From: a virus
Strand: one strand, 5' to 3'
DNA length: 24,308 bases
Virus record (IMG/VR): IMGVR_UViG_3300044625_001140
Location: 1 to 24,308 of that record
The first letter of the stretch is position 1, and each line of letters begins with the position of its first letter. Below are positions 1 through 6,133 of the stretch, piece by piece. The notes beneath the pieces were generated by a model. The model did not search any database, was not told where the DNA came from, and saw only the letters and a program-made list of their open reading frames with translations. The position numbers and the translations under genes were made by a program.

Positions 1-314
1 GACTCGGCGCGCACCGTCACGATGCGCGTGCCCTCGACGGTCTCCTGCCCGAGGATCGACAGCCGGATGCCGTGCAGGCTGGCGAGCTGGTCGGTGCAGG
101 TCTTCGTGGCGTAGAGGGTGAGCTTGCCCTGCAGGTTGAGGTACTGGAAGGGTTGCGTGGCGGGGTCGAGCCCAGCCCTGGTGCAGCGTGCGGTGTAGTA
201 CTCCAGCCGCTGCATCGTGGTCAGCTTGGACAGGTCGCCGCCGACCACCAGCGCTTCCAGCGTGGCGGGCGACAGCGGCTGCTGCTGCTTGTCAGTCGTG
301 ATCAGATCGGTCAT
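1..314 (-). CDS. Probable single-strand DNA annealing/recombination protein, partial (N-terminus only)
   Basis: Only the first 104 residues are present; the gene runs off the left edge. The start is an ATG 9 bases after a GGAGG ribosome site. The N-terminal region has the pattern L-S-K-L-T-T-M-Q-R-L-E-Y-Y, then A-G-L-D-P-A-T-Q-P-F-Q-Y-L, then G-K-L-T-L-Y-A-T-K-T-C-T-D-Q-L. From memory this resembles a family of phage recombination proteins encoded beside exonucleases. Such proteins anneal complementary single strands exposed by a 5'-3' exonuclease. Its place downstream of the YqaJ-type exonuclease at 417-1373, with only a membrane peptide between, is the main support for the role. The call is an inference: the C-terminal part is missing and no fold search was possible. 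It could also be an unrelated conserved phage protein. Confidence 0.5.
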   Translation of the reverse strand, partial: MTDLITTDKQQQPLSPATLEALVVGGDLSKLTTMQRLEYYTARCTRAGLDPATQPFQYLNLQGKLTLYATKTCTDQLASLHGIRLSILGQETVEGTRIVTVRAE

Positions 315-420
315 TGCATTCGCCTCCAAAGAAGACTTCGATGATGACTCCTGCGGCAAGCCAGACGACCAAGAGGATGGTCGCTGCTCGGCCAAGCGTG
401 TGGATGAGATCGATGGTCAT
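292..420 (-). CDS. Small one-helix membrane peptide (42 aa)
   Basis: A short ORF starts with ATG inside an ATGA overlap with the stop of the exonuclease gene and ends 23 bases inside the next gene, in another frame. The protein begins M-T-I-D-L-I-H-T-L-G and has one hydrophobic segment at about residues 11-31 (A-A-T-I-L-L-V-V-W-L-A-A-G-V-I-I), followed by a short charged tail. That is a typical single transmembrane helix. The ATGA junction, the filled gap between two genes and the coherent hydrophobic stretch suggest a real gene. The function is unknown; small phage membrane peptides of this type can act in lysis, superinfection exclusion or membrane anchoring, but nothing here picks one. Confidence 0.6.
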   Translation of the reverse strand: MTIDLIHTLGRAATILLVVWLAAGVIIEVFFGGECNDRSDHD

Positions 421-1373
421 GAGCCACCCATCTTCAGTTGCTTGGCGAATCGCAGGGTGCGGAACTGGACAGTGCGCGCATCACGTGCCGGTTCCGCTCG
501 GCTCGTGGTGCGGTACGTGAATCCGCTGCCGTCGGGCAGGACACCGTACTCGGCGGTCCCGATGGCGGCGAGGATGACGGCCTTGGCCTCGGACTCGAGG
601 CGCTCGGCCTCCTTCTTTAAGACTTTGGCCTGCTCGAGCTGGGCGGCGGCTGCGATGGCATCGTCGGCCAGGCGCACGGCGACGCCGGCTTGGTGGGTGG
701 GGTAGACCAGCCGCAGCATCTCGACATCCCCTTCGCATGGCGTCACCGGCGGGGGGATGTCCCTCTGCACGTGCTCGTGCCAGAACTCGTCAAGCTTGGC
801 GAGCGCCCAGGATTCCCACTCGTCGTTCCGCAGCACCATGTGCCAGCGGGGCTTGGGCGGGATGAGGGCGGAGACGATGGCGCTGTCGGTGTCCAGCAGG
901 TGCATGTACATGCTGGCCTGGATGCGGGCACCCAACGGTGCCTCGTCCCGCCATGCGCTGAAGTTGTGGACGGGCGCCTTCAGCTCGAGCACGGAGGTGG
1001 TGCCGTCCTCCCCGTAGCAGGTGCCGTCCGGCGTGCCAGCCAGCCACGGTCGGTCGCTGTCGATGTACAGGTCACGGTTCAGGTCGACCTGCCAGCCCAT
1101 CCGCCGGAGCTGGTCGGCGTGGAACCCCTCGGACGAGGAGCCCCAGTCCAGGATGTCCTGCAGGCCGCTGTCTGCATCGTCGTCTGCCTCTGGCTCGACT
1201 GCCTCGGGCTCGTTGCCGGCGAGTTCCTGCGTGATCCTATGCCATTCGGAGAGGGGCGTGCCTCGGACGCCGGGCTGGCCGGGGGCAAGGATCGCTGCCG
1301 CCGTCGAGCCGGTGACCTTGCCCTTGCGGGCGGCGTGCCACTCGGGGGTGCCGTGTTGAATGCGAGTCTTCAT
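417..1373 (-). CDS. YqaJ-type phage exonuclease (lambda exonuclease/Cas4-like nuclease fold)
   Basis: This 318-residue protein starts M-K-T-R-I-Q-H-G-T-P-E-W-H-A-A-R, the conserved YqaJ opening. PD-(D/E)XK-type catalytic elements are visible: E82 in G-S-S-S-E-G, D116 in A-G-T-P-D-G, E130-L-K132 in V-L-E-L-K-A-P, and Q152 in R-I-Q-A-S-M-Y. The family degrades one strand of double-stranded DNA ends 5' to 3', leaving single strands for an annealing protein. The C-terminal third (about 235-275) is rich in A, E, K and L and probably helical. The reading frame stays open upstream to 1781, but residue similarity begins at the ATG at 1373, so I chose that start. No clear Shine-Dalgarno sequence precedes it; a strong hairpin ends about 20 bases upstream. 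The stop overlaps the next gene as ATGA. Confidence 0.9.
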   Translation of the reverse strand: MKTRIQHGTPEWHAARKGKVTGSTAAAILAPGQPGVRGTPLSEWHRITQELAGNEPEAVEPEADDDADSGLQDILDWGSSSEGFHADQLRRMGWQVDLNRDLYIDSDRPWLAGTPDGTCYGEDGTTSVLELKAPVHNFSAWRDEAPLGARIQASMYMHLLDTDSAIVSALIPPKPRWHMVLRNDEWESWALAKLDEFWHEHVQRDIPPPVTPCEGDVEMLRLVYPTHQAGVAVRLADDAIAAAAQLEQAKVLKKEAERLESEAKAVILAAIGTAEYGVLPDGSGFTYRTTSRAEPARDARTVQFRTLRFAKQLKMGGS

Positions 1374-1393
1374 GGTTGTTGCGTAGGAGAAGT

Positions 1394-1447
1394 GCCGGCA
1401 GGGATGCAATGACAGCGGGGTGCCCTGCCGGCGGGAGCCACCCCGCC
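1394..1447 (-). promoter_or_regulatory. Two neighbouring hairpins in the leader of the exonuclease gene
   Basis: The 89-base gap between the exonuclease start and the previous stop holds two inverted repeats. One pairs 1394-1403 (GCCGGCAGGG) with 1423-1432, a perfect 10-base stem with a 19-base loop. The other pairs 1430-1435 with 1442-1447, a 6-base GC stem with a 6-base loop. The two share 3 bases, so both cannot form completely. Read as - strand RNA, the longer hairpin ends about 20 bases before the exonuclease ATG, where no ribosome site is visible. There is no U-run after either stem, so a simple terminator is not favoured. A role in controlling exonuclease translation or RNA processing is an inference. 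Confidence 0.45.
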
Positions 1448-1462
1448 AGGCTGTGGTCGGTG

Positions 1463-1651
1463 TCAGAAGGGGATGTGGCTGCGCATCTCCTCTTCGATCT
1501 TGGCGCGCTCGTCCATGTAGCGGTCGAGCTCCTCGGCTTCCTGCTGCATCTCCTCGAGGATGCCGCGCGCCTGAATGACGGCGGGCGACAGCTCGTCGTG
1601 CTTGGTGATGAGGGACTGAAGAACGAACATGATGTCGGTACGGGGGTGCAT
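1463..1651 (-). CDS. Small acidic, probably coiled-coil protein (62 aa), unknown function
   Basis: The gene starts with ATG preceded by AAGGAG at good distance. The protein is rich in E, I, L, M and R; residues 29-58 (I-L-E-E-M-Q-Q-E-A-E-E-L-D-R-Y-M and on) look like a continuous amphipathic helix or coiled coil. There are no cysteines and no membrane segment. I do not recognise the family. It is the last small gene before the hairpin-bearing gap and the exonuclease, so it is probably transcribed with the early operon. It could be a small DNA-metabolism accessory or host-modifying protein; neither is shown. Confidence 0.65.
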   Translation of the reverse strand: MHPRTDIMFVLQSLITKHDELSPAVIQARGILEEMQQEAEELDRYMDERAKIEEEMRSHIPF

Positions 1652-1674
1652 TGCGTTGGCTCCTTGGTTGTAGT

Positions 1675-1896
1675 TTACTGCGGGTTGTAGTCGTGTGCAA
1701 GGGGGTTGTCGCGACGATCCTGCGCAGCCCTGATGATGGCGTCGCAGCCCTCGCGCACAGCCTCCTCGACCATGGCGTCACGCGCCTGGTTGGTGTTGGT
1801 GCGCCGCCACTTGGTCTCGAAGAACATGATGACGGCGGCCAGATGCACCTCGAGGGCGTGCATGGCGGACTGTCGGGATTGTTCGTGGATGTTCAT
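1675..1896 (-). CDS. Small unknown phage protein (73 aa)
   Basis: The start M-N-I-H-E-Q was chosen because an AGGAAAGG ribosome site lies just upstream and the ATG overlaps the stop of the previous gene (ATGA-type, 1893-1896). The frame stays open further upstream to 2001, but that part lies over the neighbouring gene. The protein looks mostly helical, with a hydrophobic stretch L-A-A-V-I-M-F-F at about 18-25 that is too short and charged around it to be a clear membrane helix, and a C-terminal half rich in A, R, D and E. I do not recognise the family. A 23-base gap separates it from the 62-aa gene downstream. Confidence 0.65.
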   Translation of the reverse strand: MNIHEQSRQSAMHALEVHLAAVIMFFETKWRRTNTNQARDAMVEEAVREGCDAIIRAAQDRRDNPLAHDYNPQ

Positions 1897-2108
1897 GCGT
1901 TGCCTTTCCTGGGGCCGATGCCGGCCTGTTGTTGAAGCTGCTTCATGCCTTCGGCCCTGCGCTGCAGCTCGTCGCGCAGGAGCCGTGCTTGTTGTTCCCA
2001 CTGGTAGGCGCGTTGCGGCTCGCGGATGGCGGCTGCGTGCAGCTCCACGATGCGCTCGTTGATGACATCGACGGCCATCTCCCGCGCCTTCTGCCGGTAG
2101 TCGATCAT
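1893..2108 (-). CDS. Small helical protein rich in Gln/Arg/Glu (71 aa), unknown function
   Basis: The start M-I-D-Y-R-Q-K follows a near-perfect ribosome site (GGAGGTGA) that is itself the coding end of the previous gene. Start and stop overlap as ATGA. The protein has a long run of helix-favouring residues, with R-E-P-Q-R-A-Y-Q-W-E-Q-Q-A-R-L-L in the middle and a Gln-rich tail (K-Q-L-Q-Q-Q-A). This suggests one or two amphipathic helices, possibly a coiled coil. There is no membrane segment and no cysteine. I do not recognise it. The frame is open upstream to 2243, but those codons overlie the neighbour and lack a ribosome site. Confidence 0.65.
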   Translation of the reverse strand: MIDYRQKAREMAVDVINERIVELHAAAIREPQRAYQWEQQARLLRDELQRRAEGMKQLQQQAGIGPRKGNA

Positions 2109-2326
2109 GGCTTCACCTCCTGCTCGCCATCCATCACGGCGTTGAAGGCGGCGACGGCAGCCGGCAATCGATGCGCCTCGGGATGATCTTCGTTGGCGAA
2201 GATCGCCAATCCAGGGAAGGGATGGCCTTGGATCTGAAACCAATGCAATCCGCGCGCGGAACAGGGGATCAATCGGAACGGTTGGTCTTTGGCAACGGAC
2301 ACGGTGATGTTGGCAGTCACAGTCAT
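2105..2326 (-). CDS. Small unknown phage protein (73 aa)
   Basis: The protein starts M-T-V-T-A-N-I-T-V-S-V and looks like a small alpha/beta protein: a beta-like N-terminus, then F-R-L-I-P-C-S-A-R-G-L-H-W-F-Q, then H-P-F-P-G-L-A-I-F-A-N-E-D. It ends E-Q-E-V-K-P. The start lies after GGAGGTGA and overlaps the upstream stop. The last codons plus the next gene's start are a near copy of the junction just upstream (see the duplicated-junction finding). No family recognised. Position inside a chain of coupled small genes suggests a shared early promoter. Confidence 0.65.
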   Translation of the reverse strand: MTVTANITVSVAKDQPFRLIPCSARGLHWFQIQGHPFPGLAIFANEDHPEAHRLPAAVAAFNAVMDGEQEVKP

Positions 2327-2592
2327 GGCTTCACCTCCACAGTCAGGTTCTTGATGTCGATGTCCTCGTCGTGATACATGATGGCGTGATCGTTGACATG
2401 CCACCACAAGTCTTCGCACCGCTTGCAGTAGCCAGAGTTGCCGGGCTTGAACAGCTGGGCGTCGACCAGCACCATGTGCAGCTCGCCCGGAGTGTCGATG
2501 CCGATGCCGAAGGCGTCGATCTCCTCCTGCGACATGGTGTGGACGCAGTGCTGGACGATGTGACGCTCGAACTTGATGACGTAGTTCTTCAT
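2323..2592 (-). CDS. Small unknown phage protein with paired cysteines (89 aa)
   Basis: The protein begins M-K-N-Y-V-I-K-F-E-R-H. A C-x-x-C pair sits in G-Y-C-K-R-C-E-D-L-W-W-H at about residues 54-66, followed by histidines (H-V-N-D-H-A). This could bind a metal, but only one clear pair is present. It ends L-T-V-E-V-K-P, like the gene downstream. Start and stop overlap with the upstream gene (ATGA at 2589-2592), with GGAGGAAGC just before it. The function is unknown. No similarity to a named family could be recalled. Confidence 0.7.
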   Translation of the reverse strand: MKNYVIKFERHIVQHCVHTMSQEEIDAFGIGIDTPGELHMVLVDAQLFKPGNSGYCKRCEDLWWHVNDHAIMYHDEDIDIKNLTVEVKP

Positions 2593-2768
2593 GCTTCCTC
2601 CTTGTCTGCCAAGGTCACCGTGACGCTCGGCAGTAGGTCAAACTCCGTGTAGTCGGAGATGTGGTCGAGCATCATCTGCGTCGCATCGACGATGCCTTCC
2701 AGATGTTCGGAGTCAAGAGCGCCGTCGTTCACGACGACGCGGATGGTGAATGCCTTGTACTGTTTCAT
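2589..2768 (-). CDS. Small unknown phage protein (59 aa)
   Basis: This short gene starts at an ATG preceded by AAAGGAGAAATC, a good ribosome site. Its protein begins M-K-Q-Y-K-A-F-T-I-R-V-V-V and ends T-L-A-D-K-E-E-A. The layout beta strand, helix, beta strand (V-T-V-T-L at the end) suggests a tiny compact alpha/beta fold. The N-terminus resembles that of the neighbouring 89-aa protein in style (M-K-x-Y-x-I/F) but not convincingly in sequence. It overlaps the downstream gene by 4 bases and is separated from the upstream gene by 25 bases that hold its ribosome site. Function unknown. Confidence 0.65.
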   Translation of the reverse strand: MKQYKAFTIRVVVNDGALDSEHLEGIVDATQMMLDHISDYTEFDLLPSVTVTLADKEEA

Positions 2769-2793
2769 GATTTCTCCTTTTGTGGGTTCAGAG

Positions 2794-3009
2794 TCACAGA
2801 TCCCTCCACGAGTATCTGCGGGGCAGGTGCTTGTCGATCTTGTCTCGATCGCTCTGCGACATCGCCGCCATTTCTCGGTCGGGGATCTCGCACTGATCAG
2901 ACGCGACCTTCCACCTACCCTCGTAGACCGACCAGTAGCGGATCACGACGAGGTCGCCGTGCTCGCGGAGGTCGTGGGTCACGCGGATTTGCATCTTGGG
3001 GTTGCTCAT
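2794..3009 (-). CDS. Small unknown phage protein (71 aa)
   Basis: The start M-S-N-P-K-M-Q-I-R-V has GGAGGAACT directly upstream. The protein has a beta-rich front (I-R-V-T-H-D-L then D-L-V-V-I-R-Y-W-S-V-Y) and a helical, charged rear (R-E-M-A-A-M-S-Q-S-D-R-D-K-I-D). One cysteine, no membrane segment. The frame is open upstream to 3348 but that stretch overlies two neighbours and has no start signal. It overlaps the upstream gene by 4 bases. No known family recognised. Confidence 0.65.
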   Translation of the reverse strand: MSNPKMQIRVTHDLREHGDLVVIRYWSVYEGRWKVASDQCEIPDREMAAMSQSDRDKIDKHLPRRYSWRDL

Positions 3010-3242
3010 AGTTCCTCCTTGTAGGGTTCGATTTCGAACGAGTCCGCGTTGCCGTACTCGGGCAAGGCGTTGGCGCGCAGCTCGTCCCAACGCTCGCGAG
3101 TCTCGGTCGTCGAGCCATCGACATCGACGGAGTTGCTGCCAGGGTAGCAATGCACGGTGTCGCGCAGCCGTTCGATGTCGTCCGGCCAATCGACGATGGC
3201 GTTGTAGCGGATGTGCTCGGTCCACGAGATGATGTACTTCAT
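3006..3242 (-). CDS. Small acidic unknown phage protein (78 aa)
   Basis: The protein starts M-K-Y-I-I-S-W-T-E-H-I-R and ends F-E-I-E-P-Y-K-E-E-L. It is acidic, with a central D-V-D-G-S-T-T-E segment. A stretch L-R-A-N-A-L-P-E-Y-G near residues 56-65 echoes L-R-V-N-I-L-P-E-Y-G in the 122-aa protein at 3714-4082, so the two may share a distant origin. Start overlaps the upstream stop by 4 bases, and GGAGGTGG precedes it. Function unknown. Confidence 0.65.
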   Translation of the reverse strand: MKYIISWTEHIRYNAIVDWPDDIERLRDTVHCYPGSNSVDVDGSTTETRERWDELRANALPEYGNADSFEIEPYKEEL

Positions 3243-3499
3243 TCGTCCACCTCCCAGTCGGGATGACCGTAGGACTCGGCGAGTTGCGCGAGCTCGTAGG
3301 CGAGGTCGTTGCGCAGTCGGTCGAGCTTGGCGTGGTACATGGCGACATGGGCGTGCTCCAAGTCCATGGTGAGCAGCGTGGCGAGGCGCTTGCGGGCTCT
3401 CTCCATGCTGCGGTCGAGGCTGGACAAGGCGTCCGAGCCGTGGTCGAGGGAACGCCAGATGTTGACGTCCTTCTCGAAGATGGGGTCGTTGTCGGTCAT
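3239..3499 (-). CDS. Small helical unknown phage protein (86 aa)
   Basis: I chose the start M-T-D-N-D-P because it forms an ATGA overlap with the upstream stop (3496-3499); a longer frame with an ATG at 3532 would lie over the neighbour. The protein is largely helical, with D-R-S-M-E-R-A-R-K-R-L-A in the middle and a His- and Leu-rich region after it (L-E-H-A-H-V-A-M-Y-H). It ends G-H-P-D-W-E-V-D-E. No cysteines and no membrane helix. I do not recognise the family. Confidence 0.65.
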   Translation of the reverse strand: MTDNDPIFEKDVNIWRSLDHGSDALSSLDRSMERARKRLATLLTMDLEHAHVAMYHAKLDRLRNDLAYELAQLAESYGHPDWEVDE

Positions 3500-3717
3500 T
3501 CTTCGCAGTACCCGCAGCCGCAGGTGCTCCATTCGACCAAGAGGTTAAGGTAGCCGTAGACTGCGTGGTCGCCGCAGGCATGGCACTTGACGCGCTCTGC
3601 GTCAGGTTCGAGGAAGCCGTCGTGGTCAACTCCGCACGAGTAGCAGACGGCACCGCCGTCGTCGGCCTCGTGCATTGCGAGGAGGCGATCAACGGTGATG
3701 GACTTGTGGATCTTCAC
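3496..3717 (-). CDS. Small zinc-ribbon-like protein (73 aa), GTG start
   Basis: The gene starts with GTG in a GTGA overlap with the upstream stop. Two cysteine pairs, C25-x-x-C28 and C45-x-x-C48, are spaced as in zinc ribbons; three more cysteines (C66, C68, C71) lie at the C-terminus in the pattern C-G-C-G-Y-C. The protein therefore probably binds one or two zinc ions. The N-terminal part (K-S-I-T-V-D-R-L-L-A-M-H) looks helical. Small zinc-ribbon phage proteins may bind nucleic acid or host proteins; which applies here is not visible. An ATG start is not available close by. Confidence 0.7.
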   Translation of the reverse strand: MKIHKSITVDRLLAMHEADDGGAVCYSCGVDHDGFLEPDAERVKCHACGDHAVYGYLNLLVEWSTCGCGYCEE

Positions 3718-4082
3718 TGCATGGTCTCCTGTGAGAAGAAGTTGTTGGCATCCTCCATGACATCGACGCGCTCGAGCCTGAGCAGGTCGCGCGTAGTGAG
3801 GTGCGTGGGAGCGTCGCGGTGCGTGGTGGCGAGCAGGACGCCGCCCTGGCGGTCGAGGTCGCTGTAGTACAGACGCACGCCGTGGCCGTATTCCGGCAGG
3901 ATGTTGACGCGCAGCAGCGACAGAGCCGCGACCTTGAGGTTGTCGGAGTACTCGAGCTCGTGGCGGTACGCGAAGGTGTGGCGGACGATCTGGTTGCCAA
4001 GATCGCAGCTCGCCACGATGCGAGCGCCACGGTGATTCGTGGCGGCAAGCTTCTTGGTTCGGACGATGAAGTGCATGGTCAT
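3714..4082 (-). CDS. Conserved-looking small phage protein (122 aa), unknown function
   Basis: The protein begins M-T-M-H-F-I-V-R-T-K-K-L-A-A-T-N-H-R-G-A-R-I. From memory the pattern K-x-L-x-A-T-N-x-R-G-x-R-I is seen in many small phage proteins of unknown function, usually among early genes. An internal ATG at 4076 is an alternative start; neither has a clear ribosome site, and only 3 bases separate this gene from the upstream stop, so re-initiation is likely. It shares an L-R-x-N-x-L-P-E-Y-G motif with the 78-aa protein at 3006-3242. The C-terminal half is acidic and helical. Confidence 0.7.
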   Translation of the reverse strand: MTMHFIVRTKKLAATNHRGARIVASCDLGNQIVRHTFAYRHELEYSDNLKVAALSLLRVNILPEYGHGVRLYYSDLDRQGGVLLATTHRDAPTHLTTRDLLRLERVDVMEDANNFFSQETMQ

Positions 4083-4085
4083 GTG

Positions 4086-4871
4086 CTAGTGGGCCTCGAT
4101 CGTGATGGACTTGCGACGGTCGTTGTCGTACTGCACGCCGTCGCAGAGCGTGCAGTCGATGCACTTGGTGCGGGAGCCGGCCTCGTTGGAGGCGGGGCAG
4201 ACGACGCTGCCGGCGGGAACCGGAGCGTCCTTAGGCTTGGCGTAGAAGTAGCGCCAAGCCATGGCGGTGGCGTCGGCGACATCCTGTTCGGTGTCGCAGG
4301 ACGCCATGAAGAAGCGACGCGCCCACGTGGAGCGGACGTCGCGCCATTGATGCGTGTAGCCGGTGTGGGACTTCGAAGCCGCAGCGATGCGGGCAACGAG
4401 TGACACGGGCAGGAACGCAGGGTCGCCGTAGGCGCCGAAGCGCGTAGAGCGGCCCGAGAACAGCGCCAAGTCGCCGTCCCAGCGGGGATATCGACCGCGC
4501 TTGTAGGCGCGGTAGATGCCGTTGGGAGCCTTGCCAAGGTTGACGTAGCAAGACTTGGTGCGAAGCAGGGCCTTGAGGGCCTGCGACGCTCGAGGACGAC
4601 GCGCCAGCCGTTGAATGAACGGACGGAACGCGCAGTCTCCGCAGGTCGCAGAGTCAAGGCCACGCTTGGCAGCCGTCGTAGGCGAAGAGTCGGCGTGCAG
4701 GATCCAGACTTGGATCATGTTGCCGGTCTTGCGGTTGACGGACTTCCAAGTGGCGATGGCGACGATGGGCGAGCCGTCGAAGTGCGAAGCGCCTTCCCAC
4801 AAGACTACACCCGTAGCCTTGCCAGGGAGGCGACGCGCACGACGGGGCCGCCGTCGAAGCATCTGAGCCAT
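4086..4871 (-). CDS. Conserved multi-cysteine phage protein of unknown function (261 aa)
   Basis: This is the first gene of the leftward operon. The start M-A-Q-M-L-R-R was chosen for a GGAG 8-9 bases upstream; an ATG at 4862 is possible. Blocks that I recall from a widespread but uncharacterised phage family (I believe DUF7227) are present: N-R-K-T-G-N-M-I-Q-V-W-I-L (46-58), C77-G-D-C80, C108-Y-V-N-L-G, R-F-G-A-Y-G-D-P (144-151), T-G-Y-T-H-Q-W (170-176), M-A-S-C-D-T-E (189-195), V-C-P-A-S (224-228) and a final C237-x-x-C240-x-x-C243. The cysteines suggest a bound metal or iron-sulfur cluster. No enzyme activity can be assigned. The N-terminus is very Arg-rich. Confidence 0.75.
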   Translation of the reverse strand: MAQMLRRRPRRARRLPGKATGVVLWEGASHFDGSPIVAIATWKSVNRKTGNMIQVWILHADSSPTTAAKRGLDSATCGDCAFRPFIQRLARRPRASQALKALLRTKSCYVNLGKAPNGIYRAYKRGRYPRWDGDLALFSGRSTRFGAYGDPAFLPVSLVARIAAASKSHTGYTHQWRDVRSTWARRFFMASCDTEQDVADATAMAWRYFYAKPKDAPVPAGSVVCPASNEAGSRTKCIDCTLCDGVQYDNDRRKSITIEAH

Positions 4872-5003
4872 TGCGAAACTCCAACACCGAAGCCTGCGCC
4901 GCAAGCCGCTACGCGACGTGCGTAGCAGACGAGGGCACCTGGCATCGGTGGACTAGTGCGCGGCGCGCCGCGAATCGCAGCGCTGCGAATTGTCGCGCGC
5001 GCC

Positions 5004-5039
5004 GCGCGCCGCATTGCGCGCCGCATTGCGCGCCGCACT
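5004..5039. repeat. 12-base tandem repeat, three copies
   Basis: The unit GCGCGCCGCATT occurs at 5004-5015 and 5016-5027, and a third copy with one change (GCGCGCCGCACT) at 5028-5039. A related unit (GCGCCGCATTCC) appears twice at 6133-6156, just after the gene that starts at 5237. Placed in a divergent control region, the array could be a binding site for a regulator or replication protein, or a by-product of slippage in GC-rich DNA. Confidence 0.75.
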
Positions 5040-5144
5040 GCCATAAGGGCGCGCGCTACCCCGTTCCGCGCACAATTCCGTCGGCTCGCGCATAAGTACT
5101 TGGCAGACAAGGGATTGCGCGCGCCGCAATTCCGCATTGCGCCC

Positions 5145-5173
5145 TTGCACTACGCTCAATCGCGTCCGATACT
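5145..5173 (+). promoter_or_regulatory. Weak sigma70-like promoter candidate
   Basis: TTGCAC at 5145-5150 and GATACT at 5168-5173 are 17 bases apart, about 60 bases upstream of the ATG at 5237. The -35 box matches 3 of 6 consensus bases and the -10 box 4 of 6. It is the best rightward candidate I can see in this region, but host promoter rules are unknown. Confidence 0.3.
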
Positions 5174-5236
5174 AGTGCAATGCCGAGCGGGACGGGCGCG
5201 CACGCCGCGCGCCGCCGATCGGCGGGAGGCAATGCA

Positions 5237-6133
5237 ATGGCTCTAGACTACTTTGACAATGGCGCGCGCGACGCTGCGCGCGAGGACGACCGTACAGAAG
5301 AACGGCGGGAATGGCGCTTGGCGGTTTGGGCGGCGCGTGCCGAATTGTGGCGCGCTACGGTCGCGTGCGATGCCGGGACGCAATCCCGGATTGCGATGAT
5401 CCTCTCGGGCGCGGTGGAAGGCACGCCTCCCGCTCGGCTCGAACCGTGCAGGCTCGCCCACGCCTCCCGCGGCCTCCATGCCGTAGTAATGCATTCCAGC
5501 CGCATCGGGATGGTGCGCGGGACGGCTCGCCACGTGCGTGGAAGCTTGGATCCGCAAGCGGCGTGGGACACCGTGCGTGGCCAGGGTAGCGCTCAAACGC
5601 GCGCGGACTACTTTGCGGATGCGGCCGCGTCGCGAAACTTGCGCGCGGAAGCGCAGGGTAGCGCGCCGGACTGGCTTCCCGCGATCGGACGCGCCGCGCG
5701 AGCGCTACAGGTTTGGGCGCGAGCCACGCGAATCAGCCGCGCGCCTTGGCGGCCGGAAGCGGAGTCGGACTCGGAATCGGAATCGAATTGCGAGCCGGCC
5801 TTCCGATCATGGAATCGGAGTCTAGCGCGGCTGCGCCGCGCGCAAGCGGCCGCGCGCGCCGCGCGTGCTGGCATGAATTGCGCGCCGATGCCATTGCAAG
5901 CCTACCTAGTTCGTGCGGAGCGGTGCGCGCCGTGCGATTGCCAGACTTGCCAGTCCATGGAAGCCATGGCCAAGCGTTGGCGCGCGTTGTGCGCCGAGAC
6001 GGAATCGGAAGCTACTTCCAGCACGGCCCCCTACCCCGAACCGGATTCCGCGCCTTGGATGAATTGGAACCTGCGGAAGGCGCGCCTGCTGCGCCGCGAT
6101 CGATTGCGTCGCGCGCGCGCCAAGCAAGCCTAG
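5237..6133 (+). CDS. Unknown Ala/Arg-rich protein of unusual composition (298 aa)
   Basis: The start M-A-L-D-Y-F was chosen for a GGGAGG ribosome site 7 bases upstream. The protein is very rich in Ala and Arg. It has an acidic serine run E-A-E-S-D-S-E-S-E-S-N at 174-184, then an Ala/Arg helix (A-Q-A-A-A-R-A-A-R-A-G), then a cysteine cluster C230-A-P-C-D-C-Q-T-C238 that may bind a metal, and a strongly basic tail (R-D-R-L-R-R-A-R-A-K-Q-A). A basic tail plus a cysteine cluster would fit nucleic-acid binding, which is only an inference. Codons and oligonucleotides (GCGC, ATTGCG, repeated GGAATC) differ from the neighbouring genes. I recognise no family. It stands alone between two non-coding regions. 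Confidence 0.6.
   Translation: MALDYFDNGARDAAREDDRTEERREWRLAVWAARAELWRATVACDAGTQSRIAMILSGAVEGTPPARLEPCRLAHASRGLHAVVMHSSRIGMVRGTARHVRGSLDPQAAWDTVRGQGSAQTRADYFADAAASRNLRAEAQGSAPDWLPAIGRAARALQVWARATRISRAPWRPEAESDSESESNCEPAFRSWNRSLARLRRAQAAARAARAGMNCAPMPLQAYLVRAERCAPCDCQTCQSMEAMAKRWRALCAETESEATSSTAPYPEPDSAPWMNWNLRKARLLRRDRLRRARAKQA

Larger units (their letters stand above)
4872..5236. other. Divergent intergenic region with no convincing gene
   Basis: These 365 bases separate the leftward operon from the rightward gene at 5237, so promoters for both sides should lie here. The stretch is dominated by GCGC/CGCG steps and by ATTGCG and CCGCA motifs, unlike the flanking phage genes. It carries a 12-base tandem repeat (5004-5039) and a weak rightward promoter candidate (5145-5173). 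I found no convincing promoter for the leftward operon. Open frames here (for example 4956-5246 +) are translations of the GC-rich repeats. Confidence 0.6.

Noticed and set aside
1374-1781. Upstream extension of the exonuclease frame by 136 codons
   Set aside because: YqaJ-type similarity begins at the ATG at 1373. The extension lies over the 62-aa gene, which has its own ribosome site, and reads as Arg/His/Pro-rich low-quality sequence.
4956-5246. 96-codon + strand ORF in the divergent region
   Set aside because: It consists mainly of R-R-I-A-R-R-I-A type translation of the 12-base repeats, lacks a ribosome site and overlaps the better start at 5237.
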